Source of the DNA: Photobacterium lutimaris
GTDB taxonomy: Bacteria > Pseudomonadota > Gammaproteobacteria > Enterobacterales > Vibrionaceae
Reading direction: 5' to 3'
Assembly: GCF_003025555.1 (NCBI RefSeq)
Contig: NZ_PYMH01000002.1
Location: 124,001-188,000 of the forward strand
DNA length: 64,000 nucleotides
Part shown: positions 62,761 through 64,000 of the stretch, one piece after another
Layout of the letters: each line of letters begins with the position of its first letter
Position numbering within the stretch: position 1 is the first letter of the stretch
Position numbers and translations under genes: made by a program
Notes under the pieces: generated by a model
The model's database searches: none
Seen by the model: only the letters and a program-made list of their open reading frames with translations
What the model was told of the DNA's origin: nothing

Positions 62761-62980
62761 AAATACATCTATCCAAGTCGCTATCAGTATCGTAAAGCCT
62801 AGCTGTTGCTGCGCAATAATGTGAAATTTGTCTCATTTTGAGTAAGAACAGATTTTATCGGCAAATCTTGCGCATTACCTTTGAAACTTGCTACCAATCC
62901 TTTCGAACACTGCTACCATAAAATTAACGTCAAAATAATGACAGAAAACACAATAATTTTTTGACTGACGATACTTTATT

Positions 62981-64000
62981 ATGATCATTAGAATATTATT
63001 TTTGTATTTGTTCATGAGTTTCGCAATTGGATGCCAAACAGTTCCGACGGTAGATCAGGCCAATGCAATCCCCCCAACGCCTTCAATCCAGCCTCTGCCT
63101 GATGATGCTAATGACCAATGTGAAATCGACAGTCGATTATTTGCAGGCAGCTTCATAGCCACAGGTTCCGCTGTTGAAGCCTCTCACGAACCCGATATAT
63201 GGGATCTCTTGGCGAGCGAATTTAGCATGACAGTGCCCAATAACCGCACAATCCGTTATTACAAACGCTGGTATGTGAACAACCCCTACCATATTGAGAA
63301 GGTTACCGCCCGTGCGGAACCGTTCCTCCACTATATATATCAACAAGTCAGTGCCCGCGACTTACCCATCGAACTGGTACTGCTGCCCTTCGTCGAGAGC
63401 AGCTTTGATCAATTTGCCTATTCCCATAAAGGGGCGGCGGGTCTATGGCAATTTACTGAACCAACCGGTAAAACATTCGGCCTAGATATTATCAAAGGCT
63501 ATGACGGCAGGCGGGATATTGTCTCTTCAACCGACGCCGCGCTAGATTTATTGGAATACCTTTACGATAAGTTCGATGAAAACTGGCTCCACGCCATCGC
63601 CGCCTATAATACCGGCGGCGGCCGGGTCAGAACGGCTATCAAGCAGAATAAAAAACAGGGAAAATCTACTGACTTCTGGTCTTTAGAGTTACCCAAAGAA
63701 ACACGCCATTACGTTCCTAAACTCTTGGCCATGGCAGACTTAGTCAAACACCATGACTACCGCTATGACATTCCCCTGCATCCGATAAAGGCTGAGGCCG
63801 TCCTCGATGAAATCACAATCAGTAGAAGGGTAAAACTTGGCACAGTAGCTGCCTACTCAGGCTTATCCAGCAAGGAGCTTTATCATTACAACCCAGGCTT
63901 CACAGCGGGATATACCCTGCGAGACAAAGACAATAAAATATTAATGCCCATAAAAAACAAAACCCAGTTTTTTGAACATAAAAATGCACGAACCTATGCT
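62981..64000 (+). CDS. mltD: Membrane-bound lytic murein transglycosylase D, truncated by window edge
   Basis: 340 residues visible, open at the window end. The signal peptide ends in the lipobox AIGC. The transglycosylase domain (SLT type) shows LPFVESSFDQFAYSHKGAAG, with the catalytic glutamate in VESSF, GLWQFTEPTG and AAYNTGGGRVR. A LysM-like segment starts near the end (VAAYSGLSSKELYHYNPG). It cleaves peptidoglycan glycan strands from the outer membrane. Confidence 0.93.
   Translation, partial: MIIRILFLYLFMSFAIGCQTVPTVDQANAIPPTPSIQPLPDDANDQCEIDSRLFAGSFIATGSAVEASHEPDIWDLLASEFSMTVPNNRTIRYYKRWYVNNPYHIEKVTARAEPFLHYIYQQVSARDLPIELVLLPFVESSFDQFAYSHKGAAGLWQFTEPTGKTFGLDIIKGYDGRRDIVSSTDAALDLLEYLYDKFDENWLHAIAAYNTGGGRVRTAIKQNKKQGKSTDFWSLELPKETRHYVPKLLAMADLVKHHDYRYDIPLHPIKAEAVLDEITISRRVKLGTVAAYSGLSSKELYHYNPGFTAGYTLRDKDNKILMPIKNKTQFFEHKNARTYA

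Noticed and set aside
1-64000. tRNA, rRNA genes or CRISPR arrays
   Set aside because: No cloverleaf, rRNA-like stretch or regularly spaced direct repeats were recognised by reading; a covariance-model scan was not possible.

Overview
The window looks like chromosomal DNA of a Vibrionaceae bacterium (gammaproteobacterium; Vibrio, Photobacterium, Grimontia or Enterovibrio-like). This rests on gene content and order, not a database search. The order vpsS-vpsV / ccoN-O-Q-P-H-I-S / fnr / uspE / ttcA and potABCD-potD resembles, from memory, the region next to the terminus of Vibrio cholerae chromosome 1. A near-perfect 28-bp XerCD dif site lies at 2074-2101, so the left edge appears to be the replication terminus.

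Layout. 1-2073: mobile DNA left of dif, with a truncated phage-type gene (DUF3653-like), a 50-codon orphan ORF and an ISNCY/IS1202-group insertion sequence ending 24 bp from dif. 2378-5650: nitric-oxide type signalling pair (FIST/NosP-like VpsV plus hybrid kinase VpsS). 5881-6603: an SDR oxidoreductase. 6720-16576: respiratory block with complete cbb3 oxidase genes ccoNOQP, assembly genes ccoH, ccoI, ccoS and a DsbD/TauE-like membrane protein, then fnr (with an FNR-like box) and uspE. 16632-19159: accessory stretch with two small exported proteins, a LysR regulator and an orphan two-TM SLATT/mobilome-type protein. 19430-26379: ttcA, dacA, M32 carboxypeptidase, a RES-Xre toxin-antitoxin pair and pepT. 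26797-31838: a small orphan gene, then a response regulator-kinase-sugar binding protein operon divergent from a secreted PIG-L deacetylase, with two inverted repeats between them. 31901-34098: DUF2987, Bax-like glucosaminidase and a membrane protein.

34455-39750: spermidine/putrescine ABC transporter potABC with two potD paralogues and a structured leader. 39830-42598: LysR/PACE efflux pair, a 41-aa zinc-ribbon protein and the sirtuin cobB. 42850-53830: formate dehydrogenase locus (cytochrome b, FeS and Cys-type molybdenum catalytic subunits, TAT peptide, TorD-like chaperone, multi-ferredoxin protein, DUF3306/DUF3305) divergent from fdhD and a HTH/PBP regulator. 54373-57606: an operon for a fused fatty acyl reductase, a START-like protein and a TetR regulator. 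57813-60204: small membrane protein, PbpG and an HSL-type esterase. 60505-62760: PHA granule locus with two phasins, a PHA-system protein and an LRAT-domain protein. 62981-64000: mltD, cut by the window edge.

The genes mostly fit a facultatively anaerobic marine lifestyle: microaerobic respiration with FNR and NO sensing, formate oxidation, polyamine uptake, and carbon/lipid storage. No rRNA, tRNA or CRISPR array was seen.
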